Origin: Amaranthus tricolor
Taxonomy: Eukaryota; Streptophyta; Magnoliopsida; Caryophyllales; Amaranthaceae
Direction: 5' to 3'
Length of the DNA stretch: 64,000 bases
Assembly: GCF_026212465.1 (NCBI RefSeq)
Contig: NC_080060.1
Span: 13,008,388-13,072,387 of the forward strand
The translations under genes and the position numbers were made by a program. Shown here piece after piece: positions 36,333 to 46,502 of the stretch; within the stretch, counting starts at the first letter, position 1, and every line of letters begins with the position of its first letter. The notes beneath the pieces were generated by a model. It saw only the letters and a list, made by a program, of their open reading frames with translations. It was not told the DNA's origin and did not search any database.

Positions 36333-36500
36333 GATTGTGTTTGAAAACAAGTAATTCATTTTAAATAGTAACTTTTAATTATGAACTGATAAAGGCAAAA
36401 TTTAAGAATGAACAAGTTTGAAAAGTCGTTCTCAATTTCTCAATTTTAACTAGCTCAAATCCAAAAGTGAATCTCATTAATTGCCAAACGACATAAATAT
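36333..36500. mobile_element. Degenerate copy of the TGTTTGG MITE family
   Basis: Begins GTGTTTGAAAACAAGTAATTC, nearly the same as the start of 28703-28930, and ends with ATTGCCAAACGAC. The interior is shortened. Confidence 0.6.
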
Positions 36501-36919
36501 ATATGGCAATGTAATTATATCGTTCTTATGATGCAAGGGTATCAATTGCTAACAAGATATTATATGATAGCTTAATTTGAATGGTATTAATGTAACATAA
36601 CTCTAATGGGTATGAGATGAGACGGGTCGATACGAGCAGTGCGGGTGGGTATTTGGTGGTAGGGTAATAATTTATACCCACAACCTAGCTACCTACTACC
36701 CATGAAGAGTTTGATTTTTCATATCCATATTAACCCACTACCAAACCTAATTCATACCTATACACTCCTACCTAAGGCAAATGTAGTTCGAAATTCATGA
36801 AATTATAGTCATTCAATGAATATTACATATTTTGTACATAACACCGCTTATATTATTGCTTTTCATAAATTTCATACGTGTCAATATTTCAACAAAATGT
36901 TTCCTCCAAAAGTTTTTGA

Positions 36920-36921
<2 letters not shown>

Positions 36922-36967
<46 letters not shown>
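36922..36967. repeat. (ATT)n microsatellite inside the hAT gene
   Basis: About 46 bp of ATT lying just beyond the hATC coding motif. It probably expanded after the gene died. Confidence 0.9.
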
Positions 36968-38930
36968 GTTTCCTCCAAGAAAAAATCTCTTTTCATCAAG
37001 AACTCTTTTACCTGCACTAAAAGCAGACTCCAACAGAATAGTAGAAGCCGAAATTGCAAGGATATCCTTTGCAATTCTCTATAATATGGAGAATTTTATT
37101 AATTTTTCTTTCCACCATTCTAAAATATTAAAACTATCTTTTTCAATTTCAAAGTGGGGTGAGGAAGAAGAAGACCCTACAAAACTATCATCTGGCTTAT
37201 TATGTTAGTTATTATGGGATTAAACTTAGTGGGACATACTGAGACGCTAGCACGCCTAGACATATCGCGACTTGGGTTATATACACTAGAATAGTAATCA
37301 TAAAGCTCTACTAAAAGCATTTTATGATTTCCAATATAATTATGTACATCACTATGTGGACGATCTAATGAATGGTAGTAAAAGCCTATCAATTTAGTGA
37401 GATTTTTCGTCTTAAGACATGAGTCTAAAATTGTCGCAATTTCATAAATATAAGGAAAATCATTAAAACACGTCTTCCATTTTACCATCATATCTGCAAG
37501 AATCGTCTTTAAATATTCATTAGTATCCTTATACGAATGGCTAAGAAGATCGTAAAAAATGGTAATGCATTCACTTATTATTAGGTGGACGTTTGGTTCG
37601 TACACATATCAAAAATCTTAGTTGTATGGTCATACGCTTCTAATATTTTGTGTACACCTATAGCTAGTTCCCATGTTGCGTCGCTTATACTTTTATCCAT
37701 ACATTCACTATACAGTTGTGTTTATAACAAGACGATATGCAGTAGCCGTTTTAACAGATCATGGGTCGAGCCCCAACGTGTAGGAGTATTTAATGACCAA
37801 TATCCCTTTTTAAGTCCATAATCGTCACATAATTGTTTATATCTCCTCTTTACTTGTCCTAATATAAGCCACTTAACTATGTCTTTAATGGGATCTAATA
37901 CATCACTTAATTTTTTAATACTTGCTTGGCAAGATAAGTTAATAATATGAGCACAACAACGTATGTGTAATAATCTACCACTAAGGATAAAACTAAAAGT
38001 AGGTTCGTTATACAAAAGTTCCATGCATCTAATGTTGGCAGTTGCGTTATCGGTAGAACAACAAAATATCTTATCTAACAAGTTCATTCTTTACATATCT
38101 CTATTAATTCAATTCATATTTTATGTTATCACCAGTATGTCTTTCGGGCATTAACTCAAAGACAATTATTCTTTAAATAAACCAATTATGGTCTATCCAA
38201 TGTGTTGTTACACACATATAAGGTTCTAAATGTGGGGAGCAGACTAAATATCGGTTGTTATGCTAACCCTACCATTAAAAGATTTAAACATTTCTACTTA
38301 TTCATAATGTTTTTGATTTATATAATTAATTGTGCGCCGTTTAAGAGTGTTTCTAGATATCGCTCTATATTATGGTTGCAAGGTTTTTCTAGTGTAATAC
38401 TCACGAGCATTACTTTCACCAAGGTTAAATGGTAACTCATCAGAAATTACACATTTAGCAAATTCGTCAATCATTTCATTATTATTATATTTAAAAGGCA
38501 TACCTCCGCCGTGGATTTCCATTGTTCACTGTCGGCTTCTACTTGTGGTCCCGCTAACACTTTCTGCATGAGTTTTCTTTGTGATTCTATGCTTCTTTGC
38601 TAAATGTTTATTGAAAGATCCCGTACCACCAAATACACATATTAATAAAGGATAACAAATAAATTTTTAATACATTCTTAATTTACAAAAAAATAGCATT
38701 AATAAAAAACTTTAAAAGTATATACCTTTGCTGAAATTGTATGAGACTAATGGTTTTACCCCTTGACTTTCACATATTTGACATGTGCACATGAAAAAAT
38801 CCGGATTGTCGATTGGTTGATTTGAAAAATACGGCCACACTCATGAAACAGCTCTAGCACTAGGAGGTGGCATTGCCGGAAAAGGTTATCTTACTGGTAG
38901 CTCTTCTTCTAAATTTAAACATAAAATATA
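36965..38930 (-). pseudogene. hAT transposase (BED-type, RICESLEEPER-like), broken
   Basis: From high to low coordinates on the minus strand: a BED-like finger (VWPYFSNQPID, CTCQICESQG) at about 38750-38870; a SITTDICSPHLEPYMCVTTHWID motif near 38190-38270; IFCCSTDNATANIRCMELL and LSGRLLHIRCCAHIINLSCQA at 37900-38087; TRWGSTHDLLKRL near 37750; the insertion domain at 37177-37605; and hATC (FNILEWWKEK, KDILAISASTILLESAFSAG) at 36970-37135. At least six stops or frame changes separate these. The family catalyses cut-and-paste transposition in the nucleus; this copy cannot. Confidence 0.88.
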
Positions 38931-40066
38931 CTCAAACACCACAATATATAAATAAATACTCCTTCATATTCTTCTTAGGAGTCCCATTTTAAGGTGGGTC
39001 GAAATGGGACCCTAAGGTTAGGAGAGAGAGTGATATTATGGGTTCTTAATGAAATGATTAAGAGGTTAATGATTCCCTCCAATTTTAAGCAATTTGTATC
39101 CCATTAAAAATAATGAATTTTTTTTACCTCCAAAAGTCTAGTAAAGTTTTCTCCAATTCAAGACCAAAATTACATAGATTGGCTACTTTAAACCGAAAAT
39201 ACATAAATAAGTCCTACAAGTACAATAATTTTTCGAAATTACATAAATTAGTTCGACTAATAAAGAAAAGTACGTAGATCGACTACTTAATCTTAGATAG
39301 CCTTCTCAATTCTTCAACAACTTCGGTGTAGTTGCAGTCTTTAATGATCATGTGATTACGGATTTTTTTGCGATCATTGACTTTAGATTGTCCACATTAC
39401 CAAAAATTGATGCCTTAATATTTTCATAAATTACCACCGAATTGTAAACAATCAAATTTTCAGTTTAAATAATTTCATCACAATACCCAAATTCTTTTAA
39501 AAACCCAAAAATAAATGTCCAAAAAGAAAGCAAAAACAGAAACCGACGCCAACAAAACCACACAGCAGCAAAGAACCAGACACAAAAAAGGATTACCCAA
39601 AATGAAACTGGCGCCAACAAACACAGGAGTACATTACCACAATTAATGAAAGTGCAAATAACAATCCACAATGTCAAATTTTCACCAAAAAAAAATCAAA
39701 ATAGGCACGAATAATGAAATGCAAACATGAAATTCTCACCCCAAAACCTAGAACATAATCAATAAATAGCAATCAAACTAGCTTATTAATGCAAAAATGG
39801 CAACCAACCTCAAAATGGCTCCTTAAAAAAATTTAAGTACTCAACAAAAAGCCTAAATAATGAAAAAATGACTGTCTGCATCAAAATAAAAAAAAAAAAG
39901 AAAACCTGTGTAAAGTACAATCAATACACTAACCACAGAATTTAAAGTGTGTAGGAAAACAAACACACAGTTATGGAATGAAGTGAAGAAGCAGATGATG
40001 AATAAAAACACAGTCATCAACCTCAAAGCAAGAGAGTTGGCAGACAAACACTAAACAAGATCCAAT

Positions 40067-40543
40067 TTGATGAAGAAAAGTTCAAGGCATCAACTAAAGT
40101 ACACTCAACATTCAGTTGCAAAGCAGATGGAGGTCTCACAAAGAACACTATGTAGGAAGAGCAAAGTCATAACAAAGCACACAAACACAATCAAACCTAC
40201 TGTGAATGAAAACAACAAACTACACAGGTTAAGTTTTGCATTATTTAAGTGTGAATATGATGAACGAAATGATTCATTTAAGTTTAAGCCACATACTAAT
40301 GTTGTTTATATAGATGAAAAACATTTCTATCTAACCCGGAAAAAACGAACTTATTATCTAGCTCCGGATGAAGTAGAACCACATAGAGAATGTCAGTCTA
40401 AAAGGTTCATCCCTAAAATCATGTTCATGTGTGCTAATGCAAATCCAATATTTTCAACTAATGTAGGGGGTATTCAGCAAGGGACACTACAAGTGAATGG
40501 CAGAGTTGACATCAGTACAACAAGCCAAATGCCTGAACAATAA
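40067..40543 (+). pseudogene. Mariner-like transposase fragment (DD39D-type)
   Basis: The frame reads through a helix-turn-helix remnant (SVAKQMEVSQRTLCRKSK, HTNTIKPTVNENN) into the first half of the catalytic core: VVYIDEKHFYLTRKKRTYYL, with the first catalytic Asp, then QSKRFIPKIMFMCANANPIF. Plant MLE transposases continue for some 200 residues to the second and third Asp. Here the frame diverges after MFMCA and stops at 40541-40543. The upstream DNA-binding part before 40067 is also largely lost. It is inactive. Confidence 0.88.
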
Positions 40544-41189
40544 AGCTAACATCAATAGCGATGGAAAAAGACAACTTACTTTCAGCCACATGAACAAATA
40601 TCAGGTGTGTTTGGGAAGCTACAATGATGAAAAACAAAACAACCAATTTCAACAGCATTTTGGGAGGATCATAGCAAAATCAACAAAAAGCAAAAATACC
40701 GACACATCAAGAAAAACAACACAACAACTTTTTGAAAAGAACAAAAGTATCTCAGCAACACAACACAACCAACACATCAATAACCAACACAACAACAAAC
40801 TTACTAAGTAAAAATCCTTTTTTTTGGACATATATTGGGTTCTTGAACATGGGATGTTTCAGATCTAAACAAAAAATTAAAAACTTTATGTTGTTTAAAA
40901 TGAAACATTTGTACTCATATTTACATTATTGAAAAACTTGGTTGTTTTCACTACTCTCAGGTAAATTTATTTTTGTCAAATCATTGAGTAAAAGATCGAA
41001 CATCTATGCGCTTTAAGTGTTGGAAAAAATCCAAATCCCATTTGTTCGATTTTTGGTAGCAAGAAAATGCTCTCACTTAAAGATCATAGTGCACTAGGAA
41101 ATAATGCATCAAAAAAAAGCTTAAACTAAAAAATCATCACCAGTCAATACCAAGCACGCAACCAGAAGAACAGAAACTCACTTGAGAAA

Positions 41190-41553
41190 GGACCAAACTT
41201 GTCAATACAATCTTCTTCTTCAAAAGAAGTTTGTGAGAAAAAAAAACACTAATAGAAGAATATTCACGATCATCCCATAAATCTATCTCAGGAGTATAAA
41301 TGGGTTCACCCTTAGAATCAAGTTCTCTTCCCCACTTTGGATCTATCTCAACAGAAATAGAGTCATCATCATAATAACCGAAAAAATCTTCCTCATACGA
41401 AGTCAGATCAGATTTAGGGTTTTCATCATCGAACCGCTTCTAATCATTCTTCGTAGGCGATTTCAAAGGGGATTTAGGGATTCTCAGAGGTGAAGAAGTA
41501 GGTGATTTAGGGTTCTTCAGAGGTGAGTTCATAGGTGACTTAGGGTTTTCCAT
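41190..41553 (-). pseudogene. Antisense exon-like open frame with NPKSP repeats inside the MLE
   Basis: On the minus strand an ATG at 41551-41553 opens a Pro/Ser/Lys-rich repeat (MENPKSPMNSPLKNPKSP...). A TAG at 41440-41442 interrupts it, and the same frame continues with an acidic stretch (SYEEDFFGYYDDDSISVEID, then PKWGRELDSKGEPIYTPEID) to about 41205. It opposes the transposase fragment. Codon structure and the repeated SP motif look coding, but I do not recognise the family. It may be a captured host exon, a second gene of the element, or chance. Confidence 0.4.
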
Positions 41554-42139
41554 GAACACCAAAATTAGGTAGAAAAACGAAGATGTAAATAAGAAAAGGG
41601 AGAAGAACATGAAACTATAAAAGAGAATGTTAGACTAAGATGGAAAGGAAGGCGAGTGAGATGAAGAACACAAAACCCAAATCTAGGCTTCTTGGCAAAA
41701 TAGAGAGAGGGGGGCAATAAAATGAATGTTTATCAGAAAACAGGAGTGAGATGGATGCGGATAGGTAGGGTGTAGGTTTAAACAAGAAGGAGTGGTTAAT
41801 GGGTGGGTAGATTAATTAGGATTAAGTGGTTTTCATTAGTGAAAAGAAGGGTGAATTAATATGGGTAAGTGAGGGTATGATTGTAAATAAAATAAACCAA
41901 CTAAGGGTATAAAGGTCAAAATAACATACTAAAAATAGAAATGGGACAATTGGTGGGACTTGGCCCTAAAAGGAAATAGAACACATAAGAAGACAGGAGG
42001 GAGTAATAATTTAAAACTTAATCAATACTTTGAAAAATAAAATTACAAAACTAACCGATATTTTGAAAATTGACTCGTTTACCACGAGCTTGTTGTGGTT
42101 GTTGTTGTACTTATTGTGATTTCATTGATTATTATCGAG

Positions 42140-42310
42140 ATCTAAATACACCAATAGGGGTTGTTTGTTGTTGTTGTTGTTGTTCTTCTTCTTCTTCTTC
42201 TTCTTCTTCTCCTTCTTCTTCTTCTTCAATTTCTAGTTATTTTTCCACTTCTTCTGCATAATCGTCTAATTCTTGGTCATACCATTCTTAATAATTTGGA
42301 TCATAATTAC
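42140..42310 (-). pseudogene. hAT N-terminal acidic exon
   Basis: Minus strand reads YDPNY, EWYDQELDDYAEEVEK, then LEIEEEE with a long Glu run and poly-Gln, interrupted by two stops. It lies on the far side of the mariner insertion from the BED finger and most likely is the 5' exon of the same hAT gene. The Glu and Gln runs come from a (TTC)n/(TTG)n microsatellite. Confidence 0.55.
42165..42227. repeat. (TTG)n(TTC)n microsatellite
   Basis: About 63 bp of TTG then TTC repeats. On the opposite strand these code for the Gln and Glu runs of the hAT exon. Confidence 0.95.
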
Positions 42311-42609
42311 TAACCAAACATGTTGTTGATATTGTAAGATGTTGAAATGACCTTTATTTAGGATCTAGAACCTCCCAATGATTTGCCACTTTAGTAACTT
42401 TTTTAGAGGCTTTTCTCAAAAATGATGATATGGAAATAATAATGTAATTAAGATATAATTAAAAATAATTAAAAGACTAATTATGTAATTAAAAAAGTAA
42501 TTACCTGATTAAGTAATTAAGTAGAGAGAGTACTAGATAAGAAGAGTAGTGCATGAAAATGAATGAAATTGAGGAGTATTTATAGAAGGATTCCCAACAT
42601 CTAGTTTTT

Positions 42610-42925
42610 TGACCGGTTCTAACTAACAACACGATTTTGGTTCTATTCCAAGCAACCGTTTGGCCAGGTGAACCAGTCCGATCCAGTTCGCGGTTCCGGG
42701 GCGCTTCCTTGGAACCGTTGGGCCGGATGAATCGGTCCGCAGTTCCTTTGTCTTGCTTAGGCAGTTTTTTCGACAATTTTACCGTGCCGATAAATTTTCC
42801 CGGCGGTTTCACGGTTTTGCGGTTCGGTCCGGTTCAAAACCTGTCACGGGCAGTTTTGATTCCAGGACAATTTTCAAGCGGTTCGATACCGGTTGGGTTG
42901 TGGGTAACCCGCCCCGTGGTTATAC
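42610..42925. repeat. Subterminal GC-rich region of the second hAT
   Basis: Repeated GGTTC/CCGGTTC/CGGTCCG phrases, for example GCGGTTCGGTCCGGTTC near 42820, in otherwise AT-rich DNA. The composition and place match hAT subterminal binding-site arrays. Confidence 0.6.
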
Positions 42926-42935
42926 TAGATGGTTT

Positions 42936-44298
42936 TAATTTTATATTTTTCTTTGAAGTGTGATTCGGTAATGAAACGAGAAAGTGTAAAAGACATTTAA
43001 AATACCTGAAAATAAGGTGTAGTTGGGGACAACTATCAGTATGCTGAAAGTGCTTATGATCCTTCCGCTAATGAGACCTTGAATCCTGCAATACACCGTT
43101 AGCCTTACCCGAGGGGTGGTTTCCCGGAAAACCCCTCTGATGTTCAAGTCAAATTGGGAAAGCGAAAGTAATGAATATATGATAATTAATGAATATAGGA
43201 TGAGTTCAGATCATGAAGGAATATTTTATTAAGTATGGATTGTAAGTAGGAGGGCGGTGTATTTTTGTGGAGTAGGAATAGGAATATATAAGCTTAATCG
43301 GGTGCGAATGATGTATACAACATGTATTTATAATGGTAGAATTGAGGTTGAATGGTGAATTAATGTGGAAATCATGGGCAAGCATTGGGTGGTAGGTTAT
43401 GGTGAGTAGTGGGTAGTTATTTTAGGAAGTTATTGGACTGAGGTGGGTGGTTTATGGTTTGACTAAATAAATTACGGGTTTATTTATTTGACCCCATAAC
43501 ATTAGCCCCACGCATGAAGAGTGATAGATGAGGGTATTTATTGTAGCGACACTATCAGCCTTAATGCGGAAAAAATCATACCTGTGATGCAGACCAATTA
43601 AATATTCGGAAGAAACCATGCAATAAGGTCTGAATAAAATAAACTTCGAATTCTTGCCTAGATGGGCCCATGTTGGTGGAAACCCTATAAATTTTAAATG
43701 TTTGGCCTTTGGGCCACTTTTGATGATTCAGGTTTAGAGTTTGATATGATGATTCGGCATTTGAGCCTAATATGATGATTCGGCATTTGAGCCTGATATG
43801 ATGATATGGCCTAACAGTCAATCAGCTAGGACTTAGATTAGTAATCATATTAGGTGAATCCTTCGAAGTCATTGATAAATATTCAGATCGGACATAGGTC
43901 CGCTTTTGCTCAGCCGTCAATCACCCGGGACTTAGATAAGGAATCATACTAGGTGAATCCTTTGAAAACATTGATGAATATACTGATCGGACATATGTCC
44001 GCTTAATAAGTGATTGAGTTATCAAACTAGGTGAAACTCGCAAGGAACCCGCTTTCAAACTAGGTGAAAGTTTTAAAATTAAGATGAACACCTAGAAAAT
44101 ATCGCCCAAAATAAAACATTTTGGAACTTCAATAATAATATGACTTTTAAACTAGGTGAAAGCTTAGGTGATTTCATAATATGACAAATAATGCCCACGT
44201 GTTGAGACTTTAATAATAATATGACTTTTAAACTAGGTGAAAGCTCGAATGATTTCATAATATGACAAATAACGCCCACATTTTAGGACTTCAATAAT
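42936..44298. repeat. Unclassified repeat DNA with three tandem arrays, left of the Sirevirus
   Basis: 43740-43805 has GATGATTCGGCATTTGAGCC two to three times (26-bp period). 43810-44010 has two units of about 100 bp, each holding GGACTTAGAT, TAGGTGAATCC and GATCGGACATA. 44085-44298 has units of about 81 bp with GACTTTTAAACTAGGTGAAA (44142 and 44223). The last array continues after the Sirevirus at 55022. 43030-43150 has a stretch with TTAGCCTTACCCGAGGGGTGG of the kind seen in many plant repeats. No protein is encoded. Confidence 0.7.
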
Positions 44299-44303
44299 AA
44301 TTT

Positions 44304-45744
44304 TGTTGATTCAATTAGGAACGGGAACAGCAACAAGAGGGGGGGGTGAATTGTTGTTGTTGTAAGTTTAAGCGATTGTGCCCTGTTTTTGCGGAATTAT
44401 TCAAAATAAATAAAGCTTAAACTAAGAGCAAAATAATAAGAGAGACACACGATTTTACGTGGAAACCTTTTGGGCCTAAACAAAAGGAAAAACCACGACC
44501 ACTTGGGATTTTCAACAACTCCACTATGTTTAAGGCAATTAGTTACAATCACAATAAACACCTTGCTTCACTTGAAGCGTAACACCTAGGCCGACTCCTC
44601 TTCTCTCTAATTGCTTTACTCCAAGCAACAACCTTAGCTTCTCTACAAGCTAATCCTCTCTAGCTTCACTCAAAGCTATCTAATTTCCCCCTTAGACTCA
44701 CCCGAGTCTAATTACATAAACACTCAAAAACCCTTACAAAAAGGATATAAATTCTCTAAAATAAATCAAAGAGTTGCATCAAGAAAATATTATAAATTAA
44801 TTGGCAATTTTAAGAACAAAATATTTCTTGTAAAATCCAACAAAAACGTATGAAAAACACTTAAGCACAAAACGTTGGATTACTTCTCTTCACATTTAAA
44901 AACCGGAATTATCTTGCAATTTATAGAAAATAATATTCCTAAGAAAGTGGAATAATCCAATCCATCATCCCACTATCAAGAGATCATGGGAGTAATGTGG
45001 ATTAAGCAAACACACGGTTATTTCCATAAGATTTGATTAAGTCAAATCACACGTGTACATAAACAATAACCGCTGTTCCCTTAATAACCGCTGTTCCCTA
45101 AAGTAGCAGTTTTTTCAGTAGTAATTCCTGTTCCCCAAATTAATGGCTGGAACTTCATGCTATATTTAGAAAACGGTTAATCTTAGTGGGAATGATTGTT
45201 TGCTAATTTTTAGGAATAAAGATCGGCTGAAAAGATTTGCTAAGACCAATTCAAAGTTAGTTAATTCTATTTTTAACAAATCCAAGATTTATTAAAAATA
45301 GATCCTAAAATAAAGGATCTTAAAGAATTAAAACGTGAATCCATTTTATTCAATAAAAACGATTTGCCAATTAACTTAAATAAATTTTTACTGCAACAAT
45401 TTAATTTAAAATACATTAACTAAAAATAATAATTAAAATATGATAATCAGAATTTTCAGTCAGCGTATTCAACCTTCAGCTCAGGAACAGTGTGCTGTCT
45501 CCAGACTTCAGTTTAGCTAGAACATCCAACTTGGGAACAGTAGATCTGCTGTCTCCATTTTACATCCCAAGCGATATACTTCTCCTAACATCAATTGAAA
45601 CCTTTTGACATGTACGTTTCCATAAGCTAAGGCATAGGTACTATCAACGATCATAATCATAATCGGATATCGACCTGCACAATCTCTAAAAACATGTTCG
45701 CTTAAATAAAGTGTAGTCATCATCAAAACTCAAGAGGTCCAACA
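44304..45744 (-). repeat. 3' LTR of the Sirevirus
   Basis: 1441 bp. As far as I can compare by eye it is identical to the other LTR except for eight instead of seven G's near 44340. It carries six GGAACAG/CTGTTCC heptamers. Confidence 0.96.
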
Positions 45745-45745
45745 A

Positions 45746-45757
45746 ATTCCCCCTTTT
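45746..45757 (-). other. Polypurine tract of the Sirevirus
   Basis: The minus strand reads AAAAAGGGGGAA immediately before the 3' LTR. Confidence 0.85.
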
Positions 45758-46502
45758 TGATGATGACAAACTTTTCAAACAAACTTAAAAACGAAATAGA
45801 GTAAAACCAATATTGAAGAGCATGTTCGAGAGTAAAACAACTCTATATTACTTAGTAAATTAAATCGTTACAATATAATTTACCAAGCATACATTAAAAA
45901 CAAATTACTCTATTAATTAGAAATATTTAAAATAACTTAAGCATAATCAAAACATCGGAAGTAGTTTATAACTTAAGATTTCAAATAGAACTAAAACAAA
46001 ACAAAACTTACCAAACAAAACTTAAAGCACTGTAAGAACTTTTATCATAGCATTCAAGTAATCATCAGAGCATATAAATCATAACAATCAAAGTATGTAT
46101 CTCGGTATGTATATCAGAGCTAAACTGAGCTAAACTTATTAATCATCATCAGAGCATGAATATCAGAGCATAGCCACAGTTCCTAATGTTCAACAGAATA
46201 AATGTATATCAGACTAAGCATACTCAAGCATTATTTAAGTTTGTGCCAAATATTCCCCCTTTTGACATCATTCAAAAAGAAGATAAGCAATCAAACCACA
46301 GCACTAAACATATAGTTATAGTCAAAGAGAGAATAAGGATGCACAAATTAAAAAGCAATAACAATGAATGCAAGCATGATAAGCAAAGATTAGCCAAACC
46401 TAACAGTTAGTAGCAAAAGAAAGAGGTGTACCCCAGCTGGTACCAAAAGAAAGAAATTGTTTAAAGACAGAGACAGCAGTAATGAAAATAATAAAAGGGA
46501 AA
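45758..46502 (-). other. Sirevirus 3' non-coding region
   Basis: About 750 bp between the env-position ORF and the polypurine tract. AT-rich, with ATCAGAGCAT/ATCAGAGC phrases repeated near 46060-46170. Further pyrimidine-rich (plus-strand) stretches could be accessory polypurine tracts. No gene. Confidence 0.6.

Larger units (their letters stand above)
38959..42003 (+). mobile_element. Mariner-like element (plant MLE) inserted in the hAT
   Basis: Terminal inverted repeats CTCCTTCATATTCTTCTTAG and (inverse) CTCCCTCCTGTCTTCTTATG are flanked by TA at 38957-38958 and 42004-42005. 3045 bp long and carrying a mariner transposase fragment. The ends are of the Stowaway type, so this family could have mobilised the nearby MITEs. 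hAT sequence continues on both sides, which proves a nested insertion. Confidence 0.92.
36610..42930 (-). mobile_element. Second hAT element, decayed and split by a mariner-like insertion
   Basis: Minus-strand hAT transposase motifs run from about 42310 to 36965, interrupted by the 3-kb mariner-like element at 38959-42003. The flanks (36610-36770 and 42610-42925) are GC-rich and repetitive, as in hAT subtermini, and share the inverse pair TACCCACAAC (36675) and GTTGTGGGTA (42897). I could not fix the terminal repeats or an 8-bp duplication, so the ends are approximate. Confidence 0.7.

Noticed and set aside
42070..42261. Cys/Ser-run + strand open frame
   Set aside because: Antisense of the hAT acidic exon and its TTG/TTC microsatellite.
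42501..42963. Overlapping open frames on both strands rich in Arg/Gly/Phe
   Set aside because: They follow the GC-rich subterminal repeats of the second hAT and show no domain.
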